From Bacteroidota bacterium (lineage in GTDB: Bacteria > Bacteroidota > Bacteroidia > Chitinophagales > Chitinophagaceae): a DNA stretch of 15,192 nt. The stretch lies in contig JAEWBD010000293.1 in the NCBI GenBank assembly GCA_023391315.1, forward strand, positions 1 to 15,192, written 5' to 3'. The translations under genes and the position numbers were made by a program. Below are positions 1-7,480 of this stretch, one piece after another; position 1 is the first letter of the stretch; the number at the start of each line of letters is the position of its first letter. The notes under the pieces were generated by a model. The model was not told the origin of the DNA and searched no databases. It saw only the letters and a program-made list of their open reading frames with translations.

Positions 1-2066
1 AAAGAAAGTACATGACTATTACTGCTGTCGATACCATATAAGCCAATGCCGAGGCGTATCATATCAAACTGCAGTTGGGGCAGGCGGATACTTGCCGCAG
101 AATTGGAAATATGTTTTATGAAAGAATAATCAAGTGCAGCCTGCAGTTTACTGAATGTCTTTTCTAACCGATCGGCCTGTTTAAAACTGAAAGCATCTTC
201 AGCAGCATCTTCACTTGCCACTAAATGGCTGAACACTGATTTTACAACAAGACGATTGCCTGTTTTTAATATTTCAATTAAATCATCCAATTCATCTTTA
301 CCAAAACCAAGCCGGTGCATACCTGTATCTATTTTAATATGCACGGGATAATATTGAAGGCCCTGCCTGTTAAGAAAAGCATCGAACTTTTTAAGAATAC
401 CTATTGAATAAATTTCCGGTTCAAGATTGTATTGTATTACCTGTTCAAACGCTTCTTCATCAACATTCATAATCATTATCGGCAAGCGAATGTTTGCCCG
501 GCGCAGCTCCACGCCCTCATCAGCATAAGCAACAGCGAGGTAATCCACTTTGTGGTACTGAAGCACGTTGGCTATTTCAGTACTGCCGCTGCCATAACCC
601 GAAGCTTTTACCATGGCCATTATTTTAACGCCGGGCTTCAGCATTTTTCTATATTCATTTACATTATGAATAATAGAAGTGAGATTTATTTCCATCACTG
701 TTCTATGCACTTTCTGCTGAAGCATTGCTGCAATATTTTCAAATCCAAATCTTCTTGCACCTTTCAGCAGGATTACCTGGCTGCGAAAAAAACTTGTTGA
801 AAATTGATTCAGGAATTCATTGGTTGAGGCGTAATAATAAACATCATTGATAGCTTCTTTTAAAAAGGGAAAATAATTTTTCCATTGTGTTCCTATTACA
901 ATAGCACTGCTAACATTCCTGGCCTTCAACATAAAAATGATGTCAGCGTAAGCGCCGTTGTTTGCACCAGGCGCGTCGGAAAGAATTACCGTTTTATGTG
1001 CAAACTGGTTTTGCTGCTGCATAAAATCGAGCGCAACAGCAAAAGAAGCCGTATCAAAACTATAGCTATCATTAATTAAAGCGCAGTTATTGATGGCAGG
1101 GATCAACTGCAGCCGCATATCAACCGGTTGTAATTGCTGCAGCCGTTCATTAATAATATCAGCCGGAATATTTAAGCTTAACAGAACAGCTATACATGTT
1201 TCAACATTTTGAACAGAAGCTTCGTCGGTGAAAGGAATATTAAACCGGTAAACTACGTCGTTATATTTTAATTCAATAACAACATTATCTTCATTTTCTT
1301 GCCGGGAAAATAACTGAATAGTATTGTTTTCATTATCACCCCAGGTAATAATATTTGCCTTTGAATTTTTCCGGATAATTTTAACAACAGAACTATTATC
1401 GCCATCAGCAATAACCGTTTCACAATGTTTAAAAAGTTTACACTTCTCTTCTGTTTTTTGTGCTGCCGAAACAAAATTTTCATTGTGGGCACTGCCAATA
1501 TTGGTAAGAATGCCGGTTGTAGGCTGAATAATATTTTCAAGCCTTTCCATTTCACCGGGCATTGAAATACCTGCCTCAAAAATGGCAAGATTATTATCAG
1601 CATTCATCTGCCAGACACTCAATGCAACACCAAGCTGGGAATTATAGCTGCGTGGGCTTCTTACAATATTATAATCAGGAGAAAGCAACTGGTACAGCCA
1701 TTCCTTTACAATTGTTTTTCCATTGCTGCCTGTAATGGCAATTACAGGATATTGAAATTGTTTGCGATGATAAGCCGCCAGCGTTTGCAAAGCAGCTAAT
1801 GTATCATCTGTAAAAATAAAATTGGCTTCTGCAAATGGAGTTGTATCAAAACTATGCTGTACAACAAAGCTGCGCACACCACGCTCATGCATCTCTCCTA
1901 TATAATTATGTGCATCCCTTCTTTGCGTTACAAGCGCAAAAAATAAAGTGGTTGATGGAAAAATAAGGCGGCGGCTATCGGTTAATAATTGTTCAATTAC
2001 ACAATCTCCTGCTGCAATTTTCGAATCAGCATTTAATATTGAAGCAATTTTATTTATAGTGTACAT
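1..2066 (-). CDS. murF: Bifunctional UDP-MurNAc-tripeptide:D-Ala-D-Ala ligase / alanine racemase (MurF-Alr fusion), 3' part cut by window edge
   Basis: Reading from an ATG at 2066, the frame stays open to the left edge (688 codons) and no frameshift is seen. The N-terminal half is a Mur ligase. It has the ATP-binding loop TGSNGKT with Lys117, followed by IVKEW, and would add D-Ala-D-Ala to the UDP-MurNAc-tripeptide in the cytoplasm. From about residue 455 the protein becomes an alanine racemase (EINLTSIIHNVNEYRK). The motif MVKASGYGSG holds the PLP lysine, Lys487, and further on the motifs HIKIDTGMHRLGF and RLGIGLYGID appear. Such MurF-Alr fusions are common in Bacteroidota; the full protein is usually a little over 800 residues, so the last part of the racemase, including its second catalytic region, lies outside. 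The gene follows the lipoprotein gene by 34 bases and is probably in one transcript with it and the carbonic-anhydrase-like gene. The assignment is confident; the symbol covers only the MurF half. Confidence 0.93.
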   Translation of the reverse strand, partial: MYTINKIASILNADSKIAAGDCVIEQLLTDSRRLIFPSTTLFFALVTQRRDAHNYIGEMHERGVRSFVVQHSFDTTPFAEANFIFTDDTLAALQTLAAYHRKQFQYPVIAITGSNGKTIVKEWLYQLLSPDYNIVRSPRSYNSQLGVALSVWQMNADNNLAIFEAGISMPGEMERLENIIQPTTGILTNIGSAHNENFVSAAQKTEEKCKLFKHCETVIADGDNSSVVKIIRKNSKANIITWGDNENNTIQLFSRQENEDNVVIELKYNDVVYRFNIPFTDEASVQNVETCIAVLLSLNIPADIINERLQQLQPVDMRLQLIPAINNCALINDSYSFDTASFAVALDFMQQQNQFAHKTVILSDAPGANNGAYADIIFMLKARNVSSAIVIGTQWKNYFPFLKEAINDVYYYASTNEFLNQFSTSFFRSQVILLKGARRFGFENIAAMLQQKVHRTVMEINLTSIIHNVNEYRKMLKPGVKIMAMVKASGYGSGSTEIANVLQYHKVDYLAVAYADEGVELRRANIRLPIMIMNVDEEAFEQVIQYNLEPEIYSIGILKKFDAFLNRQGLQYYPVHIKIDTGMHRLGFGKDELDDLIEILKTGNRLVVKSVFSHLVASEDAAEDAFSFKQADRLEKTFSKLQAALDYSFIKHISNSAASIRLPQLQFDMIRLGIGLYGIDSSNSHVLS

Positions 2067-2100
2067 GAAATTTCTCTAACGGTTTATCCTGTAACTTTTC

Positions 2101-2700
2101 TTACTCTGTTGAATTATCACCAACAATAGCCTGAATTTTCTTCCCTATTGAAACAAATAAACCACGTTGTTTTTCAGGGCAGCATTCTTCATAGAATTCT
2201 GCAGCATAATAACCTGGATTGAGGGCGGCATCCTTTGTAATGATCCATAAACGGTTGCCGGCTGCATCATAAATATTGCAGTCTTTATTACCATCTGCAC
2301 AATAACCTTTCTCTTTATCATCACCGGGAATCGCCCATGCTTTATTTTCCTCCATATAATTTAATAAGCTATCACAGGCTGTTTTATCCGCCTGAACAGG
2401 CGTTAAACTTGTGGGCGTGCCTGCATTGTTTGGCATCAGGTTTTTATAGTAGCGGTAAGCTTTCCACTCACTGTTATGTTGAGTTACTATGAAATAATTC
2501 ATTGATTTCACCCATGCAAAATTTTCATAAGCATAGGCAATTACAAGATCGTTTTCTGACTGCAATTTTTGCAATACATCATCTTCAATTGCCTGCTTTT
2601 TTGCAGAAGCATTTACATTTTCTGCGAGCATATTTTTCTGTGCGCTGCAACCTGTGTTCATAATTGCTGCTATAAGTATGAATATAAAATAGTTCTTCAT
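2101..2700 (-). CDS. Small putative lipoprotein, function unknown
   Basis: This is a 199-residue protein with a short hydrophobic N-terminus and a lipobox-like N-T-G-C ending at Cys18, so export and lipidation are likely. The Asn at position -3 is atypical for a lipobox. The mature part is polar and has several cysteines (a C-x6-C pair in CADGNKDC and an EECCPE cluster near the C-terminus), which could form disulfides or bind a metal in the periplasm. I recognise no family. Its ATG overlaps the end of the upstream gene by four bases (ATGA at 2697-2700), implying translational coupling to the gamma-carbonic-anhydrase-like gene, and murF-alr follows 34 bases later. The gene is surely real; its role is unknown. 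Confidence 0.8.
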   Translation of the reverse strand: MKNYFIFILIAAIMNTGCSAQKNMLAENVNASAKKQAIEDDVLQKLQSENDLVIAYAYENFAWVKSMNYFIVTQHNSEWKAYRYYKNLMPNNAGTPTSLTPVQADKTACDSLLNYMEENKAWAIPGDDKEKGYCADGNKDCNIYDAAGNRLWIITKDAALNPGYYAAEFYEECCPEKQRGLFVSIGKKIQAIVGDNSTE

Positions 2701-3302
2701 TGAATTTTACTTCTTTTTATCTTATTCCAGGTTTCATATAAAAATTCCTGTGAAGGTTGATATTCCGGTATTTCATTTAATGGTTCACAGGCTTTCCAAT
2801 GCGCTTTCATTTCTTCCGGTAATTGCTGGTATAATTGTGTGCCTTTTGTTTTCCAGGCTATCATTTCATCACTCACTTCTTTTATAATTTTTGCCGGATT
2901 GCCCGCCAGCAAACTTCGCTTCGCAATCTTTTCATCCGCCTTTATCAAACTCAGTGCACCCACAATACATTCATCGCCTAGTTCCACATTGTCCATAACC
3001 ACACTGTTCATTCCAATCAAGCAATTCCTGCCAATCGTTGCGCCGTGAATTACAGCGCCGTGACCAATATGCGCCGCTTCCTTCAGCCAAACAGCAGCGC
3101 CGGGAAATATATGCAGCACACAATTCTCCTGTATGTTGCAACCATCTTCAACAATAACCCTGCCCCAATCGCCACGCAATGCAGCGCCGGGGCCAACATA
3201 CACATGCTTCCCGATGATCACATTGCCCGTAACACAAGCCTGCGGATGTATAAACGAGGTATCGTCAATAACAGGGGTAAAACCTTTGAAAGAATAAATC
3301 AT
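2697..3302 (-). CDS. Gamma-carbonic-anhydrase-like hexapeptide-repeat protein (PaaY/YrdA/CaiE type)
   Basis: The protein has 201 residues. It starts with the usual FxGxxPxIDxTSFIHPxA entry, then runs through left-handed beta-helix hexapeptide repeats (roughly residues 20-145) with the pattern VTGNVIIGKHVYVGPGAALRGD. Three histidines have the spacing of gamma-class carbonic anhydrase metal ligands: His64 (CVLHIFPG), His81 (IGHG) and His86 (IHG), the last two five residues apart. Arg43 and Asp45 of LRGD and Gln58 also match the family. The C-terminal 50 residues are helical. Members are trimeric, bind Zn or Fe, and have been assigned carbonic anhydrase or CoA-thioesterase-related roles; the substrate cannot be decided here. 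It is first in the minus-strand run and overlaps the lipoprotein gene by four bases. A plus-strand gene diverges 176 bases away. Confidence 0.88.
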   Translation of the reverse strand: MIYSFKGFTPVIDDTSFIHPQACVTGNVIIGKHVYVGPGAALRGDWGRVIVEDGCNIQENCVLHIFPGAAVWLKEAAHIGHGAVIHGATIGRNCLIGMNSVVMDNVELGDECIVGALSLIKADEKIAKRSLLAGNPAKIIKEVSDEMIAWKTKGTQLYQQLPEEMKAHWKACEPLNEIPEYQPSQEFLYETWNKIKRSKIQ

Positions 3303-3478
3303 TACTGCTACTGTTTAAAAAGCTAAGATAGATTGAATACTACAAATAAATTGTCGTTTAACAATATGCCGGTACATGCAAAATGCCTTCGAAAAATTTG
3401 TTCACGCTCTTACATTCCTCTCTGTTTAAAACGAATTATATAAAATGATTATTTTTAGAGTAATATCCCGCTAATATT
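3303..3478. other. Divergent intergenic region between the carbonic-anhydrase-like gene and the SIR2-TIR gene
   Basis: This 176-base A+T-rich gap must hold promoters for both directions. Facing the minus-strand gene, an element reading TTTATTTG (about 3340-3350) is one base from the Bacteroidota -7 consensus TAnnTTTG. I see no convincing partner and no clear SD sequence before either ATG. No repeat or attachment-site-like sequence was recognised, so nothing marks the defence-like cassette boundary. Confidence 0.4.
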
Positions 3479-4891
3479 ATGGAAATACAGGACCTCACCA
3501 GCATCATTTCTTCCGGCCTTATTGTACCGGTTATCGGCAGCGGTTTCTGCAAGGTGAAAGTGCCGGTAAACCGTGTTGACCCGCACAATAAATTCACCGA
3601 CAACGTAACCGTTTTAAAAGATGCCATGGAAAAAAATGCTGATGTTACGCTTACTTTAAACGAATATCTCGCCCTGAGAATGGCCGATAAATTCGGGCTG
3701 AATTATTTAGATGACAGCATGCTGAACCTGAATTGCGTATTTCTTAAATCAAAATTTACAGAAGCCACACGCTATAAAATGCTGCATGATGAGTACCAGC
3801 AGCTAAGCACGGAAAAGCTGCTGGATGACTATAAGAAACTGGCATCAATAAGGGATTTCCGGATTTATATAAATACGGGGCCTGATAATTTTCTGGCGGA
3901 TGCCTTTGCCAGGATACCCGACCGCAAGCCACAGTTTATTGCTGCGCAGTTGCTGGAAAGCAATAACAACAATGTTGTTATAAAAGAGCCTTCTGCTTTT
4001 GAGCCTATTGTGTTTAATATTTTCGGAAGTATAGTAAAAGCGCCTTATAACGATTGTGCAGTAACCGATGAAAATTATATTGAGATGATCGTAAAGCTGC
4101 AGCAGGAAAGCACCACGCAGCAATCTGCTTTCAACACATTGTTTAACCTGCTGCGTGAAAACAACCTGCTTATCATCGGCAGCAGTTTTCCAGACTGGCT
4201 GATGCGTTTTTTAATAAGGCTTATTGCGGCTGAACGTTATACGCAATCAAACCAAAAACTTATTTCAGATGCAGGCACTTTAAGCAGGATTGAATTTGAA
4301 AATTTTTTACAGCAATACCAGGGGCAGGTAATTACGCAAAATGAAGAAACATTCAAATCGCCAGGTGATTTTGTGCAGGCTTTATACAATGCCACACAAA
4401 ACAGTTCGCAGAATATTGTGCAGCGCTATAAAGAAAAAGTTTTTATAAGTTTTATAAGTGAAGATAAAAACATAGCGCAACTACTCAACAATGCTTTTGC
4501 TGAAAAAGGCGTGCCTGTATTTTTTGATGGCAATGAAATTTTTTCAGGCACTAATTTCAATAATGTGATTAAACCGGAAATTCAAAACTGCGATTTTTTT
4601 CTGCCTGTAATCACGGCGCGTTCTGTAAAAGACCCTATTGATGTAAAACGGTATGTATATAAGGAATGGACGCTTGCAGGTTTCAGGAGAATGGCAGGCG
4701 AAGATGCGGCGGCCACTACCACTTTTATAAAGCCATATACGATAGGAACAGATGCTATAAACATGTCGGTTTATGAAACTTATTTTGATGGCATCGGCAT
4801 GGAAAAAATACCGGATACCAGCAGGGAAGCACTCATCGCTTTTGTTGAATCATTTATAACAAGAAATAATCTTACACCGGTTAACAATTAG
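3479..4891 (+). CDS. SIR2-like / TIR domain fusion protein, putative NAD+-consuming immune effector
   Basis: The protein has 470 residues. Residues 1 to about 290 form a SIR2-like Rossmann domain: a GSGF nucleotide loop at 20-23 (after LIVPVI), YINTGPDN with Asn132, FNIFGSIVKAP at about 180, and GSSFPDWLMRF at 234 onward, a signature I associate with bacterial SIR2 proteins of conflict systems. The usual His of the HG motif is Phe182, so classical SIR2 chemistry is doubtful. Residues 320 to about 465 form a TIR domain: KVFISFISEDKN, a BB-loop-like DGNEIFSGTNF, and YVYKEW, whose Glu396 sits where NADase TIRs carry the catalytic glutamate. The STAND NTPase gene starts 28 bases after its stop, so they are probably one operon. 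By family precedent (Thoeris, Avs, SIR2 systems) it may deplete NAD+ or make a cyclic ADP-ribose signal upon infection; that role is inferred. The domain call is firm. Confidence 0.85.
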   Translation: MEIQDLTSIISSGLIVPVIGSGFCKVKVPVNRVDPHNKFTDNVTVLKDAMEKNADVTLTLNEYLALRMADKFGLNYLDDSMLNLNCVFLKSKFTEATRYKMLHDEYQQLSTEKLLDDYKKLASIRDFRIYINTGPDNFLADAFARIPDRKPQFIAAQLLESNNNNVVIKEPSAFEPIVFNIFGSIVKAPYNDCAVTDENYIEMIVKLQQESTTQQSAFNTLFNLLRENNLLIIGSSFPDWLMRFLIRLIAAERYTQSNQKLISDAGTLSRIEFENFLQQYQGQVITQNEETFKSPGDFVQALYNATQNSSQNIVQRYKEKVFISFISEDKNIAQLLNNAFAEKGVPVFFDGNEIFSGTNFNNVIKPEIQNCDFFLPVITARSVKDPIDVKRYVYKEWTLAGFRRMAGEDAAATTTFIKPYTIGTDAINMSVYETYFDGIGMEKIPDTSREALIAFVESFITRNNLTPVNN

Positions 4892-4919
4892 CCACAGCGT
4901 AAGCACAAACGATACTTAT

Positions 4920-6659
4920 ATGGAACAGCGTCCCTATCGCGGCATGCATACTTTTACGGAGGAGCAAAAGAATTTGTTTTTTGGAAGAGGCAAGCCGGTA
5001 AATGAAATATTCAGCCTGCTTAAAAACAATACGCTCACGGTTATATTCGGCACATCGGGTATTGGTAAAAGTTCGCTGATAAATGCCGGCCTTATACCCA
5101 AGCTGCGCGAAAATTTTTACCTGCCCATTTTGCTACGTATTCCCTTTTCCGATGCAAATATTAACCCGCTCGTTTATACACGGAATATAATTGAAGCTGA
5201 AGTAAAGAAATATATTTATAAAGATTTCACTTATCCGGAAAACACTACATTATGGCAATTCTTTCGTGAAGCCAACTATACCGGCGGCGCTGTAATACCT
5301 GTATTAATACTAGACCAGTTTGAAGAGTATTTCAAGTTTGGGAAAAACAATAAAAACCAGGCTGATGCATTTGCAAAAGAAATATCAGATCTTATTGAAA
5401 ACAGAATGCCTGATGAATTAAAAAATGCCGATAATTATAAAACACTTACTGCTTCAGATGCCCAGAATAATTGCCGGGTTATAATAAGCCTGCGCGAAGA
5501 TTTTCTTGCACCGCTTGAAGATTTAAGCAAGCTTATCCCCTCATTAAGCAAAATACGTTACCGTATTGTGCAGTTACGTGGCAAAGAAGCTTTTGATGCC
5601 GTGTACCAGCCTGCCAAAGATTTAATAGATGAAGCTACAGCAGTGCATCTTTTAAAAAAGATCATTCCTAAAAAAATAAAAGCCGAAACAGGCAATAAGG
5701 ACGATGACACAAACGAAATAAATTGGGAACAAAAAGATTTTGAGCCTTATATACTAAGCCTGTTTTGCTACCAGGTAAATGAAAAAAGGATAGCCGCCAA
5801 ACAAGCTGCTATTTCAAAAGAATTGATTGATAATACAAAAGTTGAAACCATATTAAATGATTATTATACCAGCACCATAAAAAAGTACAGCCGCTGGTAT
5901 AAAAAAGATATTGGCGATTTACTGGAAAAAAACCTGGTGAGCGAAGAAGGTTATCGCCTGCTCAAACCCGTAAACTCCAACGAATTTAAAAATGTGCCGG
6001 AGCGTGTAATCACCGGCCTTGTTAATGACCGCATTATACAAATTGTAAACAGGAACGATATCAACAATATTGAAATTTCGCATGATTTGCTGGCCAATGT
6101 TATTCACGCTAAAAAAATAGATAAAAGAGAAAACCGGAAATTAACCAACATCCTTGGCATCGGCGCCTTAGTGTTTGTGGCCATACTTGCATTTACAGCT
6201 TATTCGCATAACCGGTTAAAGAGTGAACTTGATATAGCAAAGAATGCAGTAGTAAACGATTCAATTGAAAAGAAAGAACTGGCGATAACGAAAGATTCCC
6301 TTCAAACAGATAAGGATTCTTTAGAAAAAAGATTTCAAAACACCATACAGGCAATTAATAAAGAATACCGCGGCACAGTTTATTTCCAGGTTAGCTCAGC
6401 TTATAAATCGAAGGCGCTTACAGAATGCATGGATGCTTTGAAAAGCAGCAGGTTTATAGTGCCTGCGGCAGAAACCATAAAGGGCAAGCCTTTTAAAAAC
6501 ATGGTAAAATATTTTCATGCAGAAGATGAGGAAATGGCAAAAGAGGTGCTTGATATTTGCAACAAATATTATCCGGAGGATTCACTCATACTGCAACGCA
6601 TCCGGCTTAAAAATAATAATGTAGCTGCCGCAACTATTGAAATCTGGGTCAACAAATAA
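4920..6659 (+). CDS. Membrane-anchored STAND P-loop NTPase (nSTAND1-like), putative sensor partner of the SIR2-TIR protein
   Basis: The protein has 579 residues. It opens with YRGMHTFTEEQKNLFFGR, the lead-in typical of nSTAND1-type NTPases. A Walker A follows (GTSGIGKSS, Lys50), then a Walker B (VLILDQFEEYF, Asp132, Glu135, Glu136) and the SLREDFLA segment (Arg192-Asp194). A helical and winged-helix-like region extends to about 400. One hydrophobic segment at about 411-431 should cross the inner membrane. It is followed by a charged probable coiled coil (about 434-480) and a small C-terminal domain (485-579) with VYFQVSSAYKSKA and MVKYFHAEDEEMAKEV. No nuclease, protease or TIR effector is visible in this chain, which suggests that the effector is the upstream SIR2-TIR protein. 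STAND NTPases are signal-activated oligomerising switches. The C-terminal domain could be a periplasmic sensor; this is inference. The NTPase call is firm. Confidence 0.85.
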   Translation: MEQRPYRGMHTFTEEQKNLFFGRGKPVNEIFSLLKNNTLTVIFGTSGIGKSSLINAGLIPKLRENFYLPILLRIPFSDANINPLVYTRNIIEAEVKKYIYKDFTYPENTTLWQFFREANYTGGAVIPVLILDQFEEYFKFGKNNKNQADAFAKEISDLIENRMPDELKNADNYKTLTASDAQNNCRVIISLREDFLAPLEDLSKLIPSLSKIRYRIVQLRGKEAFDAVYQPAKDLIDEATAVHLLKKIIPKKIKAETGNKDDDTNEINWEQKDFEPYILSLFCYQVNEKRIAAKQAAISKELIDNTKVETILNDYYTSTIKKYSRWYKKDIGDLLEKNLVSEEGYRLLKPVNSNEFKNVPERVITGLVNDRIIQIVNRNDINNIEISHDLLANVIHAKKIDKRENRKLTNILGIGALVFVAILAFTAYSHNRLKSELDIAKNAVVNDSIEKKELAITKDSLQTDKDSLEKRFQNTIQAINKEYRGTVYFQVSSAYKSKALTECMDALKSSRFIVPAAETIKGKPFKNMVKYFHAEDEEMAKEVLDICNKYYPEDSLILQRIRLKNNNVAAATIEIWVNK

Positions 6660-6950
6660 ATACTTTCTCCGCTTCATCATACAATTCTTAAATAAAGGGC
6701 AATATTAATTGCCGGCTGTATCGCTATCAATACATCTGTTGTTTCAAAAGCGAACAGTTTTTATGATAATAAAAAACAGCATTAAGTAATGCCGCATCAT
6801 TGATCATTTTTTTCAACCGGTCAATTAAATGTTCTGCCATTCATCAGCCGATTAACAACTTTTAACCGAAACAGATACATGATTTGAAATATAACTGGCA
6901 AAACAAATATTTCTTAACATCCGGTATAAAGCGGAACAAAATTTAAAACA
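6660..6950. other. Non-coding gap downstream of the STAND gene
   Basis: There are 291 bases without a credible gene. Near the start, GGCAAT at 6698-6703 and ATTGCC at 6708-6713 form a perfect 6-bp stem with a 4-base loop, but no T-run follows, so it is at best a weak RNA-stabilising or Rho-linked structure. The right half is A+T-rich and should contain the promoter of the gene at 6951; TTTG near 6883 and TATTTCTT near 6907 are a poor match to the Bacteroidota promoter pair. Confidence 0.35.
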
Positions 6951-7391
6951 ATGAGAAGCACAATTTTAACAGCCACATTATTATTTGCCATGAGCATTTC
7001 ATCTTTTGCAAGCGAAAAGGTTTCTGACACAAGGTTATTGCACGATTTATCAAGCGCATTAAAAAAAACCGGTGAAGTAACATGGGTAAGCAAATCAAAT
7101 TACAGGCAAGCCAGTTTTAATTTTAATAATCAGCAGGCTATGGCATTTTATAATGTAGACAAAGAACTAATAGGCTACAGTATTAAGATTTCCAAAACTG
7201 AACTACCTAAAATTGTTACAGATGCAATGAAAGATAACTACAATGACTGGGTAGTAACTGATGCTATTATGTTTGTTGACACTGACGGTTATGTAAGCTA
7301 TTTTATAGAAACCGTTACAAAAAACAAGGGCCAGATACTTGAAATAAGCACTGATGGCGATTTAAGCGTTTATAAAACCATAAAGAAATAA
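6951..7391 (+). CDS. Small secreted PepSY-like (BLIP-like, DUF2874-type) protein
   Basis: The protein has 146 residues. The N-terminus (MRSTILTATLLFAMSISSFA) is a standard signal peptide, with likely cleavage after Ala20 (SFA-S), so the mature product of about 126 residues is periplasmic or secreted. The mature part has the alternating pattern of the PepSY-like beta-lactamase-inhibitor-like fold common in Bacteroidota: an early helix (LLHDLSSALKK), VTWVSKSNYRQASFNF, a strand with AFYNVDKELIGYSIKIS, a helix (LPKIVTDAMKDNY) and closing strands FVDTDGYVSYFIETVTKNKGQILEISTDGDLSVYKTIKK. The biochemical role of these proteins is mostly unknown. It seems monocistronic and is followed directly by a strong terminator. 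The family assignment comes from pattern resemblance and is moderately sure. Confidence 0.65.
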   Translation: MRSTILTATLLFAMSISSFASEKVSDTRLLHDLSSALKKTGEVTWVSKSNYRQASFNFNNQQAMAFYNVDKELIGYSIKISKTELPKIVTDAMKDNYNDWVVTDAIMFVDTDGYVSYFIETVTKNKGQILEISTDGDLSVYKTIKK

Positions 7392-7411
7392 ATGCTTTGA
7401 AATTTATACAA

Positions 7412-7447
7412 TGCGGAGGCAAATTGATTTTGCTTCCGCATTTTTTT
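7412..7447 (+). terminator. Rho-independent terminator after the PepSY-like gene
   Basis: The arms TGCGGAGGCAAA (7412-7423) and TTTGCTTCCGCA (7429-7440) pair over 12 bp with a single G-T wobble around a 5-base loop. Seven T residues follow at 7441-7447. It lies 21 bases after the plus-strand stop codon and 34 bases before the end of the convergent dehydrogenase gene. The T-run orientation makes it a plus-strand terminator. Confidence 0.9.
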
Positions 7448-7480
7448 GAAGTTATTATTAACCGGCTGTTTATAACGCAT

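Noticed and set aside
432..800. Plus-strand open frame of 122 codons, and other short frames across 1-2066, which could suggest that the MurF-Alr gene is broken
   Set aside because: The minus-strand frame from 2066 reads through without stop and keeps MurF and Alr motifs in the same phase; the short frames are antisense or out of frame with low-complexity translations.
3479..6659. Classical Thoeris system
   Set aside because: Thoeris has separate ThsA (SIR2) and ThsB (TIR) proteins and no STAND NTPase; here SIR2 and TIR are fused and the partner is a STAND protein.
6698..6713. Perfect 6-bp hairpin after the STAND gene as an intrinsic terminator
   Set aside because: The stem is short and no T-run follows; reported only as a weak structure.
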